41,263 nt of DNA from Lachnospiraceae bacterium (GCA_017436865.1 JAFSCH010000085.1:1-41263); one strand, 5' to 3'; numbered from the stretch's first letter, positions 8,463-15,223 are shown. Program-made: numbers and translations. Notes: generated from the sequence alone by a model not told the origin.

Positions 8463-8525
8463 ATGAAGCACAATTTACATTCAAGAAATTATATGTACAT
8501 GTACTATAGACGTATTAGCCTATAA
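8463..8525 (+). CDS. Leader peptide of the attenuator, 20 aa
   Basis: ATG 8463 follows AAAGGAG (8449-8455) at a spacing of 7, and the frame ends at TAA 8523-8525. The peptide is MKHNLHSRNYMYMYYRRISL, with four Tyr, two extra Met and an Arg-Arg pair clustered in residues 10-17, like a run of control codons. The stop codon lies inside the 5' arm of the first hairpin (8519-8530), so a ribosome at the stop would block that arm, while one held on the Tyr/Arg codons would leave it free or nearly so. Tyrosine or arginine limitation, or a ribosome-binding drug, could be the signal; sequence alone does not decide. Confidence 0.7.
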   Translation: MKHNLHSRNYMYMYYRRISL

Positions 8526-8690
8526 CTGTGATATTAGGTTTAAAAGTTCCATGCACAGTTATAGGTCAGTAGGTCTTATATGTCTGTGCATAGAATAGAA
8601 TGTGAATGTAATTTATTTGATTATATATTGTATTACATATTTGTATTTTATTTATCGCACCAGACATATAGATGTTTGGTGCGATTTTTC
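8519..8690 (+). promoter_or_regulatory. Ribosome-mediated transcription attenuator (four competing RNA segments)
   Basis: Complementary segments form a chain. Segment 1 (8519-8530, CCTATAACTGTG) pairs perfectly over 12 bp with segment 2 (8554-8565). Segment 2 with its flank (8551-8558, ATGCACAG) can instead pair with segment 3 (8584-8591, CTGTGCAT). Segment 3 with its flank (8577-8586, TATATGTCTG) can instead pair over 10 bp with 8661-8670, the 5' arm of the terminator. A ribosome at the leader stop would favour 2:3 and termination; a stalled or absent ribosome would favour 1:2, freeing segment 3 to act as antiterminator. The layout is that of amino-acid or antibiotic attenuators. The gene controlled is the decayed acetyltransferase at 8915 and perhaps the operon after it. 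Confidence 0.7.
8654..8690 (+). terminator. Attenuator terminator
   Basis: ATCGCACCA (8654-8662) pairs with TGGTGCGAT (8677-8685), and the stem extends inward by five more pairs to an ATAG loop. TTTTTC follows. The 5' arm is the one that the antiterminator (8577-8586) can capture. Confidence 0.85.
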
Positions 8691-8709
8691 GTGAACATGC
8701 AAAGTCATG

Positions 8710-8755
8710 GTGATACACAAAAATTCATGCTTGCATGAAAGTTTTTGTGTATTAC
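8710..8755. repeat. Long inverted repeat
   Basis: Arms 8710-8723 and 8742-8755 (GTGATACACAAAAA with its complement, one G-T pair) are followed inward by TTCATGC/GCATGAA, making a hairpin of about 20 bp without a T tract. It is enclosed by GTGAACATGC (8691-8700) and its exact complement GCATGTTCAC (8798-8807). It looks like part of one dispersed palindromic element together with the tandem units that follow. Confidence 0.6.
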
Positions 8756-8761
8756 TATGAC

Positions 8762-8877
8762 GCGCAAAGCGACCGAGCGAATGAGAATTCGCGAGGTGCA
8801 TGTTCACGCAGGACGAGGAAGCGCAAAGCGACCGAGCGAATGAAGTTCGCGAGGTGCATATTCACGCAAGGCGAGAA
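8762..8877. repeat. GC-rich tandem duplication, two units of about 58 bp
   Basis: Units 8762-8820 and 8821-8877 share GCGCAAAGCGACCGAGCGAA, then an inner GCGAA...TTCGC hairpin, then CGAGGTGCAT and TTCACGCA. They differ at a few positions. Base composition is visibly richer in G and C than anything nearby. It separates the attenuator from the acetyltransferase remnant and looks like an inserted dispersed repeat. I have an impression of similar sequence in other Lachnospiraceae intergenic regions but cannot verify it. Confidence 0.65.
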
Positions 8878-8914
8878 TGTGGAAGTCAAGAAGAGGTATG
8901 CAGAAGGAGGAAAT

Positions 8915-9207
8915 ATGAGAGAAGATGTAACATTACGGTTAGCAACACAAGAAGATGCGAAGTTAATTCATCAGATGAAGTACGAGGCTTTCTTGCCATT
9001 GTATGAGAAATATCAGGATGATGAAACAAGTCCGGCAAAGGAAGGGATTGAAAAGGTTATTCGTCAATTGCAGGAAGAAAGAACAGATTACTATTATTGC
9101 TCCAACAATATACGCAGGCAGTAGCATGGAAATTAGATACTATATTACAGGAAAAAGGAGAAGAGCATATTATTAACGAGAAAATCACTTTAATAGGATA
9201 TGAAAGA
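8915..9207 (+). pseudogene. GNAT N-acetyltransferase remnant with internal deletions
   Basis: ATG 8915 has an excellent SD (AAGGAGG 8904-8910) and begins a clear GNAT N-terminus: VTLRLATQEDAKLIHQMKYEAF and then EKYQDDETSPAKE. After DYYY (about residue 61) the frame ends in unrelated residues at TAG 9122-9124. The typical GNAT C-terminus, AVAWKLDTILQEKG then EEHIINEKITLIGYERM, is found in another frame from about 9115. The middle, including the acetyl-CoA loop, and a short piece after QEKG (the usual CHLYEKMGY segment) are missing. Both ends therefore survive with the core deleted and a frameshift, so no active enzyme is expected. The 3' remnant reads into the next GNAT gene. Confidence 0.8.
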
Positions 9208-9972
9208 ATGACGGTTACCGCATGCGAAGGGGAAATACGTCTTTATGAAGAATTATCGCTAAATTCGCACCCGGCCATTCAGACGATGTGTTATGATGGA
9301 TGGTTATTGCGTTTTGCTAATGGATATACTGCAAGAGCGAATTCGGTAAATATGTTATATCCGTCTACGATAGAGTTAGAGACTAAGGTCGAGGAGTGCG
9401 AAGAGCAGTATTTTAGTAAGCAATTACCTTGTATTTTCAAAATAATAGATGGTAGTAATCATGCTTTGGATGAGATGCTTCAGAAAAGAGATTACAAGGT
9501 TGTAACACCAACAGATTTATTGGTGATGGATATAACAAAGAAAGAATTTGAAAGGAAAGCTTGTATTATAACGAATGAAGTTACAGATGAATGGCTTCAT
9601 GCTTATTTTAAATTTAAAAAGTTTATGGATTATGAAAACTGTAATACAGCAACTCAAATATTACAGTTGATACAGAATGAAACATTGTACTGTCAAATAG
9701 AACAGGATGGCGTAAGTGTTGCTTGTGCATTTGCGGTAATAGAGAGAGGCTATGTTTTCATAGGAAATGTGATTGTGGATGAAAAATATCGAGGTAAGGG
9801 ATATGGACAGCAGTTGTGTGAAAATCTTTTAGCCAAGGCAAAAGAACAAGGGGCACATACGGCATATCTTCAAGTGGTTCAAAGTAATCAGGTTGCATAT
9901 AACTTATATAAAAAATTGGGGTATCGGAAAATATATTCTTACTGGTATCGTAAAAAAGATTTAGAAAGGTAA
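9208..9972 (+). CDS. GNAT family N-acetyltransferase, 254 aa
   Basis: A two-part acetyltransferase. The N-terminal half carries the YEELSLNSHPAIQTMCYDGWLLRFANGYTARANSVN signature of a family of ~250-aa GNATs. The C-terminal half has the acetyl-CoA loop VDEKYRGKGYGQQLC (R/Q-x-x-G-x-G) and ends with AYNLYKKLGYRKIYSYWYR. I choose ATG 9208 because homologues begin close to the YEELSLN segment; codons upstream in the same frame belong to the remnant of the preceding GNAT. The SD is weak (AGGA 9195-9198). A metallo-hydrolase gene follows after 11 bases. The substrate, a small amine or an antibiotic, is unknown. Confidence 0.85.
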   Translation: MTVTACEGEIRLYEELSLNSHPAIQTMCYDGWLLRFANGYTARANSVNMLYPSTIELETKVEECEEQYFSKQLPCIFKIIDGSNHALDEMLQKRDYKVVTPTDLLVMDITKKEFERKACIITNEVTDEWLHAYFKFKKFMDYENCNTATQILQLIQNETLYCQIEQDGVSVACAFAVIERGYVFIGNVIVDEKYRGKGYGQQLCENLLAKAKEQGAHTAYLQVVQSNQVAYNLYKKLGYRKIYSYWYRKKDLER

Positions 9973-9983
9973 GGTTTTTAGTC

Positions 9984-10829
9984 ATGAAGATAAAGATAAT
10001 TGGTTCAGGAGGTTGTGTCAGTACACCAAGACCTTGTTGCGATTGCAGAGTTTGCAAGGAGGCAAGAGAAAAGGGATTTCCATATGCGAGAACGGGGTGT
10101 AGTATATATATAGAAGAAATAGCGCTTTTGATTGATACGCCGGAGGATATAAACTATGCATTGAATCATGCAGGAGTTAGTAAAGTGGAGCATGTTTTAT
10201 ATAGTCATGCAGACCCGGATCACACGATGGGAATGCGAGTGTTTGAACAGTTAAAAATGGATTGGTTAGGTTGCTCTGTTGGTAAAATGAATGAGAAACC
10301 CATTGAAGTACAAGCATTGCCAAAGGTTATTGAGGAGTTAAGAGAACAGAAAATATTCAGGGGCTCGGTATTGGATTATTATGAGTGGCGTGGTCTAGTG
10401 ACAGTAAACGATAGTTATCGTATAGAAAAAGGAGATATCTGTATTGATTTGATACCTGTTAATGAGAGCGAAGAGGTTGCTGTTTTTGTTATTACACAAA
10501 GGGATAAGAAAGTAATCTATGCGCCTTGTGACGTAAAGCCATTTCCGAAAAATGAACGATTCATGGGTGCAGACGTTCTTATAATAGGAAATACCATTGT
10601 GGGAAATGTATTAAAGGATGGATTTGTATTGGAACAGGACAATCCGTTGAGAGAAGAGCTATTTGTTATGGAAGAAATTGAAGCACTGAAAGCGAAATAT
10701 GGTATTAAGCAGGTCATTATAACGCATTTAGAAGAGGATTGGGGAAAATCCTACGATGATTATGTGGAGCTGGAAAAGGAGTATGAAGGAATACGATTTG
10801 CGTATGATGGAATGGAGGTAGAGTTGTAG
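9984..10829 (+). CDS. MBL-fold metallo-hydrolase, PhnP-like, 281 aa
   Basis: The metallo-beta-lactamase signature HADPDH (His75, Asp77, Asp79, His80) and later YAPCDVK and TTHL-like metal ligand segments (IITHLEED near residue 252) are present. The N-terminal GSGGC...RPCCDCRVCKEAR (Cys11, 18, 19, 21, 24) resembles the extra zinc cluster of PhnP-type phosphodiesterases that open cyclic ribose phosphates. It probably cleaves a phosphodiester in the cytoplasm; an exact PhnP role is not implied since no phosphonate genes are near. It lies between a GNAT (11-base gap) and a transglutaminase-like gene (2-base gap), so the three are one operon. Confidence 0.85.
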   Translation: MKIKIIGSGGCVSTPRPCCDCRVCKEAREKGFPYARTGCSIYIEEIALLIDTPEDINYALNHAGVSKVEHVLYSHADPDHTMGMRVFEQLKMDWLGCSVGKMNEKPIEVQALPKVIEELREQKIFRGSVLDYYEWRGLVTVNDSYRIEKGDICIDLIPVNESEEVAVFVITQRDKKVIYAPCDVKPFPKNERFMGADVLIIGNTIVGNVLKDGFVLEQDNPLREELFVMEEIEALKAKYGIKQVIITHLEEDWGKSYDDYVELEKEYEGIRFAYDGMEVEL

Positions 10830-10831
10830 GG

Positions 10832-11404
10832 ATGAAGGAGTTTTTGGAAAGTACATATTATGTGGATTATACAGCACCGAATATTAGCCAAAAGGTAAAG
10901 GAACTGTTTACTGAGGATATGACAGACATAGAAAAAGCAGAAATGGCATTTTACTTTGTGCGAGATGAAATTCCACATTCTTTTGATTGTGATACATCAA
11001 TCGTAACAGCAAAAGCATCAGAGGTATTAAAGCATAAAACAGGGATATGTCATGCAAAGTCTAATTTATTGGCAGCATTGCTACGTTCACAGGGAATTCC
11101 GACAGGATTTCGCTATCAACACTTAACCTTGGCAGATGATGATTCGTTGGGATATTGCCTTCATTGCTATAATGCAGTCTTTTTGGAAGGAAAATGGATT
11201 GAGCTGGATGCGAGAGGGAATAAAGAAGGCGTGAATGCACAATTTTCTCTCACAGAGAGAAAGCTTGCTTTTATGCCACGAGAAGAATATGAGGAGTATT
11301 TTATAGAAGGAATCTTTACAAAACCGGATGAAGAAACTATGAAAAGGCTGGAGAGTGCGAAGAATCTAGGTGATGTGATTTGTTGGAATGAACCGGGACA
11401 ATGA
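10832..11404 (+). CDS. Transglutaminase-like domain protein, 190 aa
   Basis: The Cys-His-Asp triad is complete: TGICHAKSNLLAALLRSQGIP (Cys73), SLGYCLHCYNAVF (His111) and WIELDARG (Asp126). These proteins are usually cysteine proteases, amidases or transglutaminases. It has no signal peptide, so it is likely cytoplasmic. It starts 2 bases after the metallo-hydrolase stop, indicating translational coupling. The stop is followed in the same frame by a fragment of another gene, suggesting DNA was lost downstream. Confidence 0.88.
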   Translation: MKEFLESTYYVDYTAPNISQKVKELFTEDMTDIEKAEMAFYFVRDEIPHSFDCDTSIVTAKASEVLKHKTGICHAKSNLLAALLRSQGIPTGFRYQHLTLADDDSLGYCLHCYNAVFLEGKWIELDARGNKEGVNAQFSLTERKLAFMPREEYEEYFIEGIFTKPDEETMKRLESAKNLGDVICWNEPGQ

Positions 11405-11617
11405 ACCGATACATTTTTTTCTGATTTGAAGAAAAATGGATTCAAAAGGACCGTAGTAACGTGTCGAGATGTTATTACGATAGCTGAGAATAAAGTACAT
11501 GTTAAGTATTGTTACTACCGAGAAGGTGTCGATGGCAAGGTAATGAGTGAACATGATAATGTGTGGATAGTAACATGGAGGGATAGTAAATGGGGAATAC
11601 AGCTACGGTCATATTGA
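11405..11617 (+). pseudogene. 3' fragment of a SnoaL/NTF2-like protein
   Basis: The frame is open from the transglutaminase stop to 11617 but has no SD and no ATG. It encodes FFSDLKKNGFKRTVVTCRDV..., then KVHVKYCYYREGVDGKVMS and NVWIVTWRDSKWGIQLRSY. The ending HxxxxYxRxxxDGxxxxxxxxLWIVTxxDGRWGIQxRS is, from memory, that of NTF2/SnoaL-like proteins. Roughly the first half of the domain is missing. I read it as a 5'-truncated gene whose deletion joined it to the end of the transglutaminase gene. Confidence 0.6.
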
Positions 11618-11664
11618 TTATCAAAGGGTATATTAAGTTTAATCATATGTGGAGGAGCAAGAAA

Positions 11665-12033
11665 ATGGAGATAAAAAAATATAGTTATGATTTTACAGTA
11701 TGTAAAGTTAAAAATTTGGAAAAGGTGGATATGAGTCAAGAGTTCTGCTTTATTGGTAAAACAGATGAAGAGCTTTCGGTTGTATGCCTTACAGAGTTTG
11801 TTCCAGAGAAAACAATGGAACGAGAGGATGGCTGGAAAGCATTTCGCATACAGGGAGTATTAGATTTTTCGTTGATAGGTATTTTGTCAAAGATTTCTAC
11901 AATATTGGCAGAGAATAAGATAGGAATATTTGCCATTTCTACCTATAACACAGATTATATATTGACAAAGGCGGACAAATACGAAACGGCGTTAAAGGTA
12001 TTGGAAGAAGCAGGATATGAGATTGTATTATAA
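11665..12033 (+). CDS. ACT domain protein, 122 aa
   Basis: A small protein with an N-terminal strand-rich half (YDFTVCKVKNLEKVDMSQEFCFIGKTDEELSVV) and a C-terminal ACT_7-type half (VLDFSLIGILSKISTILAENKIGIFAISTYNTDYILTKADKYETALKVLEEAGYEIV). ACT domains bind amino acids and act as sensors. ATG 11665 follows GGAGGAG (11651-11657) at a good spacing. It lies just beyond the SnoaL-like stub. It may be a stand-alone amino-acid sensor; its partner is unknown. Confidence 0.88.
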   Translation: MEIKKYSYDFTVCKVKNLEKVDMSQEFCFIGKTDEELSVVCLTEFVPEKTMEREDGWKAFRIQGVLDFSLIGILSKISTILAENKIGIFAISTYNTDYILTKADKYETALKVLEEAGYEIVL

Positions 12034-12149
12034 TAAGGTAAGGATGATAATAGTGAGAAAAATAAAATTTTCTCACACAAATTTGTGCCTGCGCAAGGTG
12101 CTAAAGTACCTGTAAAGTTTGCAGGTATAGGAAAGGCATGGGATTTAAT

Positions 12150-12281
12150 ATGAGAAGAAAAGACAGAGAAGTTACGGATTTTGAATATAATAGAGCAACC
12201 GTTGAATATACAGCGGTAATTCGGTTAAAGGTAACAGAGTATTTCGGGAAGATAAATCCGGTTAGCAATCCTGCAGAGTAA
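12150..12281 (+). pseudogene. Nim-like pyridoxamine 5'-phosphate oxidase remnant, both ends kept
   Basis: A 43-codon frame starts MRRKDREVTDF, the usual beginning of the NimA-like PNPOx family (5-nitroimidazole resistance type). It then jumps to TAVIRLKVTEYFGKINP, which looks like the C-terminal strand and the EVTEFSGK-type ending of the same family. About 100 internal residues, including the flavin-binding core, are absent. An SD-like AGGAAAGG lies at 12128-12135. The join is in frame, so a peptide may still be made, but it cannot fold as the enzyme. Confidence 0.6.
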
Positions 12282-12843
12282 AAAAGAAATAACGCAAGAG
12301 GAGTTAGCGGAATTGTTACAGGTATCCCGACAATCCGTATCCAGATGGGAGATGGATGTTACATTTCCGGAAACAGATAAACTTATTAAGCTTAGCAGGA
12401 TGTATGAGTGTAGCATAGACTTTTTACTGAATGAAAATCTTCAGGAAAAAGAAGAAAGAGATATGAGCACATCGATAGAAGATTGCTATCAGTTCATTCG
12501 GGATTGTGGCTATTTTTTCCTTGCAACATCTGTGGATAACCAGCCAAAGCTCAGACCTTTTGGGATGATTTATACTGACGGTAAGAGTATTTATTTCGCA
12601 ACGGATATGCGAAAAAGTGTTTTTACAGAGCTGAAAGAGAATTCTAACATAGAGCTGGCAAGCTATAATCCATGAACTTGCAGATGGATTAGAATAGAGG
12701 GCACTGCAGAGCTTGATACTTCATTGACTATTCGCGAGGCAATGATGAACGCATACCCTATGTTGCGGCAAAAGTATAGCGCGGAAGAGGAATTATTTCT
12801 TGCTATATACAAGATACGAATAGAAAGCCTTAGTATATCTTAA
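12256..12843 (+). pseudogene. XRE HTH segment joined to a PNPOx-family protein, with in-frame TGA
   Basis: The frame opens without a start codon in RLAILQSKKEITQEELAEL and continues as a full XRE helix-turn-helix (LLQVSRQSVSRWEMDV) to DFLLNENLQ (about 12440). From ATG 12463 it becomes a pyridoxamine-phosphate-oxidase-like protein: DCYQFIRDCGYFFLATSVDN, then MRKSVFTELKENSNIELASYNP. A TGA at 12673-12675 interrupts it, after which the same frame continues correctly (WIRIEGTAELDTSLTIREAM...) to TAA 12843. The TGA is most simply a C-to-T change in CGA. The XRE start codon is lost at the junction with the Nim remnant. Confidence 0.75.
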
Positions 12844-12875
12844 AAAATATAACAAAAAAAAGGAGCAATGTACAA

Positions 12876-13304
12876 ATGGAAAAATTGAATGCAGAAACGA
12901 AAAAAGTTATGGATGAGCGCTTTGGAAAGGATAGCATTATTGCACTTGCAACCGTAGAAGAGGGAACGCCTGCCGTTCGTAGCGTAGACGGATATTATGA
13001 GGATGGTGCATTTTATGTGATTACTTATGCACTTTCCAATAAAATGAAGCAGATAGAAAAGAATCCAAACGTAGCGATTTCAGGAGATTGGTTTACGGCA
13101 CATGGAAAGGGTGTAAATCTGGGATATTTTTGTAAAGAAGAGAATAAGGAAATTGCGGAGAAATTAAGAAAGGCTTTTGCCGCATGGATAGATAACGGTC
13201 ATAACAATTTTAAGGATGAGAATACCTGTATTCTTTGCATTCAGCTTACAGATGGAGTGCTGTTTTCGCATGGAACAAGGTATGAGATTGATTTTACAAG
13301 GTAA
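12876..13304 (+). CDS. Pyridoxamine 5'-phosphate oxidase family protein, 142 aa
   Basis: A complete split-barrel flavin-binding protein: KDSIIALATVEEGTPAVRSVDGYYEDGAFYVITYALSNKMKQIEKNPNVAIS is the typical strand pattern, and WFTAHGKGVNLG follows. Family members bind FMN, F420 or haem and often reduce small toxic compounds. AAAGGAGC at 12859-12866 is the SD. It sits directly after two broken relatives of the same superfamily (12150 and 12463), so it may be the surviving member of a small cluster. Confidence 0.88.
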   Translation: MEKLNAETKKVMDERFGKDSIIALATVEEGTPAVRSVDGYYEDGAFYVITYALSNKMKQIEKNPNVAISGDWFTAHGKGVNLGYFCKEENKEIAEKLRKAFAAWIDNGHNNFKDENTCILCIQLTDGVLFSHGTRYEIDFTR

Positions 13305-13380
13305 AATAGAATAGGCTAATTTATTGTTGGTTTTAAATGAATATGTTATCATTATTGTAAAGTGACAAGGAGGGAAGTAA

Positions 13381-13977
13381 ATGGAACAATTTATTTCGAA
13401 AGAGATTTTAGATGAATTGTCATATACATCTACTCTAGGACAAAGTTTGAAGCAGATTTCATTAAGTAAAACACCTCTTGAAAGTATCATTCAAGATATT
13501 AGTAAATACAGGGCTAATTATGTGGATATACTTATTCAAGAAAATTTAGTTGGATCAAGATTTAAAAGTGATGATTCAATATACAGAAAGTATAAAAAGA
13601 CTCTTGATAATCATGGTGGATTTAAACAATGTTTTAATGATGTATTAGGATTTCGACTTCATTTGGAAGAATATCCGGTACACTTTCCGGAATATTTCCG
13701 AGTAGTTGATTTGCGAGATGGTAAAAAAGAAGATGATGGATATAGAGCTATTCATTTATACTATCAGCGTGATAATTTAGCATATCCTATAGAAATACAG
13801 TTATGGTGTGGTAATGATTTTCAGTATAACGTATGGAGTCACAGACATGTGTACAAATATGATAGTGCAGATACCGGAAGAAAAATGTATGATTTATATA
13901 TTCAAAATCAAATACGATCAGAAGAAGAGTTTATTTGTTGCTTAAATAAGATAAGGGGTGAAAAAAATGGGAGATAA
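13381..13977 (+). CDS. RelA/SpoT-domain nucleotide pyrophosphokinase (small alarmone synthetase type), 198 aa
   Basis: Only the synthetase domain is present; there is no HD hydrolase, TGS or ACT domain. The core motifs are visible: SRFKSDDSIYRKYKK (Arg60, Lys62, Lys70; compare RxKxxxSIxRK), FNDVLGFRL (Asp87, Arg92), DDGYRAIHLYY (Gly120-Tyr121) and YPIEIQLW (Glu138, Gln140), followed by NVWSHRHVYKY in place of WAxxEHKxxYK. An active enzyme transferring pyrophosphate from ATP to a nucleotide or tRNA is plausible. A strong SD (AAGGAGGG 13367-13374) precedes it. The next gene starts 11 bases before its stop. This small-synthetase-plus-overlapping-small-gene layout is that of toxSAS toxin-antitoxin pairs. 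Confidence 0.85.
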   Translation: MEQFISKEILDELSYTSTLGQSLKQISLSKTPLESIIQDISKYRANYVDILIQENLVGSRFKSDDSIYRKYKKTLDNHGGFKQCFNDVLGFRLHLEEYPVHFPEYFRVVDLRDGKKEDDGYRAIHLYYQRDNLAYPIEIQLWCGNDFQYNVWSHRHVYKYDSADTGRKMYDLYIQNQIRSEEEFICCLNKIRGEKNGR

Positions 13978-14212
13978 AAAAATATTTGTTATTGCAAAAA
14001 TCTTTGATAAACAAGGTTGCATAGCATATAGCTGCAAAACCCCAAATGAAGCGAGATGTTTGCCGGGAACATTGGAAGCAATTAGAGCAGAGGGTGTGCA
14101 AATTGTAGTATTAGATTCTCCGGATATTTACCCGGAATATGCACCGTATGAATATGTGGAAGACATGAAAGAATATATAGACAGAGTAGCAAAACTCAAT
14201 GATATAGCATAA
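13967..14212 (+). CDS. Small protein, DUF6718-like, 81 aa; candidate antitoxin
   Basis: ATG 13967 follows AAGGGG (13953-13958) and overlaps the synthetase gene by 11 bases, so translation is probably coupled. The protein is a compact alpha/beta unit: KIFVIAKIFDKQGCIAYSCK, then EGVQIVVLDSPDIYPEYAPY and an acidic ending with EDMKEYIDRVAKL. From memory it resembles DUF6718, a small family of unknown function. The end is followed by a terminator, so the pair forms a closed two-gene unit. An antitoxin or partner role is inferred only from the layout. Confidence 0.75.
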   Translation: MGDKKIFVIAKIFDKQGCIAYSCKTPNEARCLPGTLEAIRAEGVQIVVLDSPDIYPEYAPYEYVEDMKEYIDRVAKLNDIA

Positions 14213-14221
14213 GAGTAATAT

Positions 14222-14248
14222 AAATCCCTCATAATAGAGGGATTTTAT
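14222..14248 (+). terminator. Rho-independent terminator
   Basis: AAATCCCTC (14222-14230) pairs with GAGGGATTT (14237-14245) over a 6-base loop, with a short T-rich tail. It closes the RelA/SpoT two-gene unit. Confidence 0.8.
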
Positions 14249-14303
14249 ATTATAAAAATGGAAACCTGACAATTTTTCGCAAACAGGGAAATGTAACCGA
14301 TAA

Positions 14304-14546
14304 AGCTATCGTATCTGGGATGTAAAGCCGGGAACGTATGTGGTGTTTGACTGTATAGGTGAAGACGGTGATTGTATCAGTGATACATGGACGAAATTCT
14401 ATAAGGAATTCTTGCCACAGATGGGCTATGAAGCAGAGGCAGAAACAGACTATGAAATCTACTTCGAAAGAGGACGGGACGGGCTGTTTTGCGAGCTGTG
14501 GATTCCGGTAAGAAAGAATACGACAAATATGCTTCTACAGAAATGA
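14304..14546 (+). pseudogene. 3' part of a GyrI-like / AraC effector-binding domain gene
   Basis: The frame begins right after a TAA (14301) and has no start. It encodes YRIWDVKPGTYVVFDCIGED and WTKFYKEFLPQMGYEAE, then YFERGRDGLFCELWIPVRK, which matches the last ~65 residues of the GyrI-like/effector-binding domain found alone or at the end of AraC-type regulators. The normal stop after ELWIPV-K is missing; the reading frame instead runs a few codons into the MFS remnant. The N-terminal part, including any AraC HTH, has been deleted. Confidence 0.75.
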
Positions 14547-15223
14547 TGATCTATCGTGTTGGAAATGCTTCTGCTATGTTATGTGCAGGATTGGCATTAT
14601 TTATTGGTTATCGGAAAGCATATTGTGTAGATATGGTATTAGGAACATTATGCTTGTATTTTAGCTTTCAATTAAAGGAAGTTCCTGCAAATGAGGAATC
14701 CAGTAAGCAAAGGATTGGCCAGCAAATCTGGGAATGTATAAAGGAAAGCATTCTATTTTTAATAAAGAATGGAAGGGCAACACGACTTATGTTTTGGAAT
14801 GCCTCTATTGGGGCGGTTGCAACGCTTTATCTTTTCTTTTTGCAGGCACAGTTGCCTTTGGCTGGACTACCGACGGGGCTTTTAGGTCCGGCACTCTTTG
14901 TTATGGGATTTGGAGGAGCAGTAGGCGCGAAACTTGTACAATATTTTTCGGGTTGGAAATACAGTAGAGTTTCTATGGTATGTATTAGTGGTGTAATATT
15001 AGGGTTTATAGCTGTTTTGACGAAGAATCCATGGATTATGTGTGTTGGTGGTTTTGTAGCATCTTTGTTTGAGGACTTTTTGCAGGTGCGTTCTGATATT
15101 TTATTGAATACGATGATTCCGTCCGAACAGCGGGCTACCTTGATATCGGTATCATCCTTTTGTTTTTCGATTATCATGATTGTTTTATCACCATTGGTAG
15201 GGGGGTTTTTTTCCTTGTTATAA
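14510..15223 (+). pseudogene. 5'-truncated MFS transporter
   Basis: The frame carries EYDKYASTEMMIYRVGNASAMLCAGLALF and five or six later membrane segments with an intracellular loop (QLKEVPANEESSKQRIGQQ), ending in a normal MFS C-terminus (PSEQRATLISVSSFCFSIIMIVLSPLVGG). Homologous sequence begins in the middle of a major facilitator, so about the first four transmembrane helices are missing. The join to the GyrI-like remnant is at about 14510, near AAGAAAGAA. No SD is visible, so expression as a working exporter is unlikely. Confidence 0.8.

Noticed and set aside
12053-12125. Hairpin GTGAGAAAA/TTTTCTCAC followed by CACAAATTTGTG, similar to 26978-27045
   Set aside because: The two sites share only short AT-rich words; no T tract and no clear consensus.
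12673-12675. In-frame TGA as selenocysteine
   Set aside because: No SECIS-like hairpin behind it and no catalytic Cys position in the family there; a nonsense mutation is simpler.
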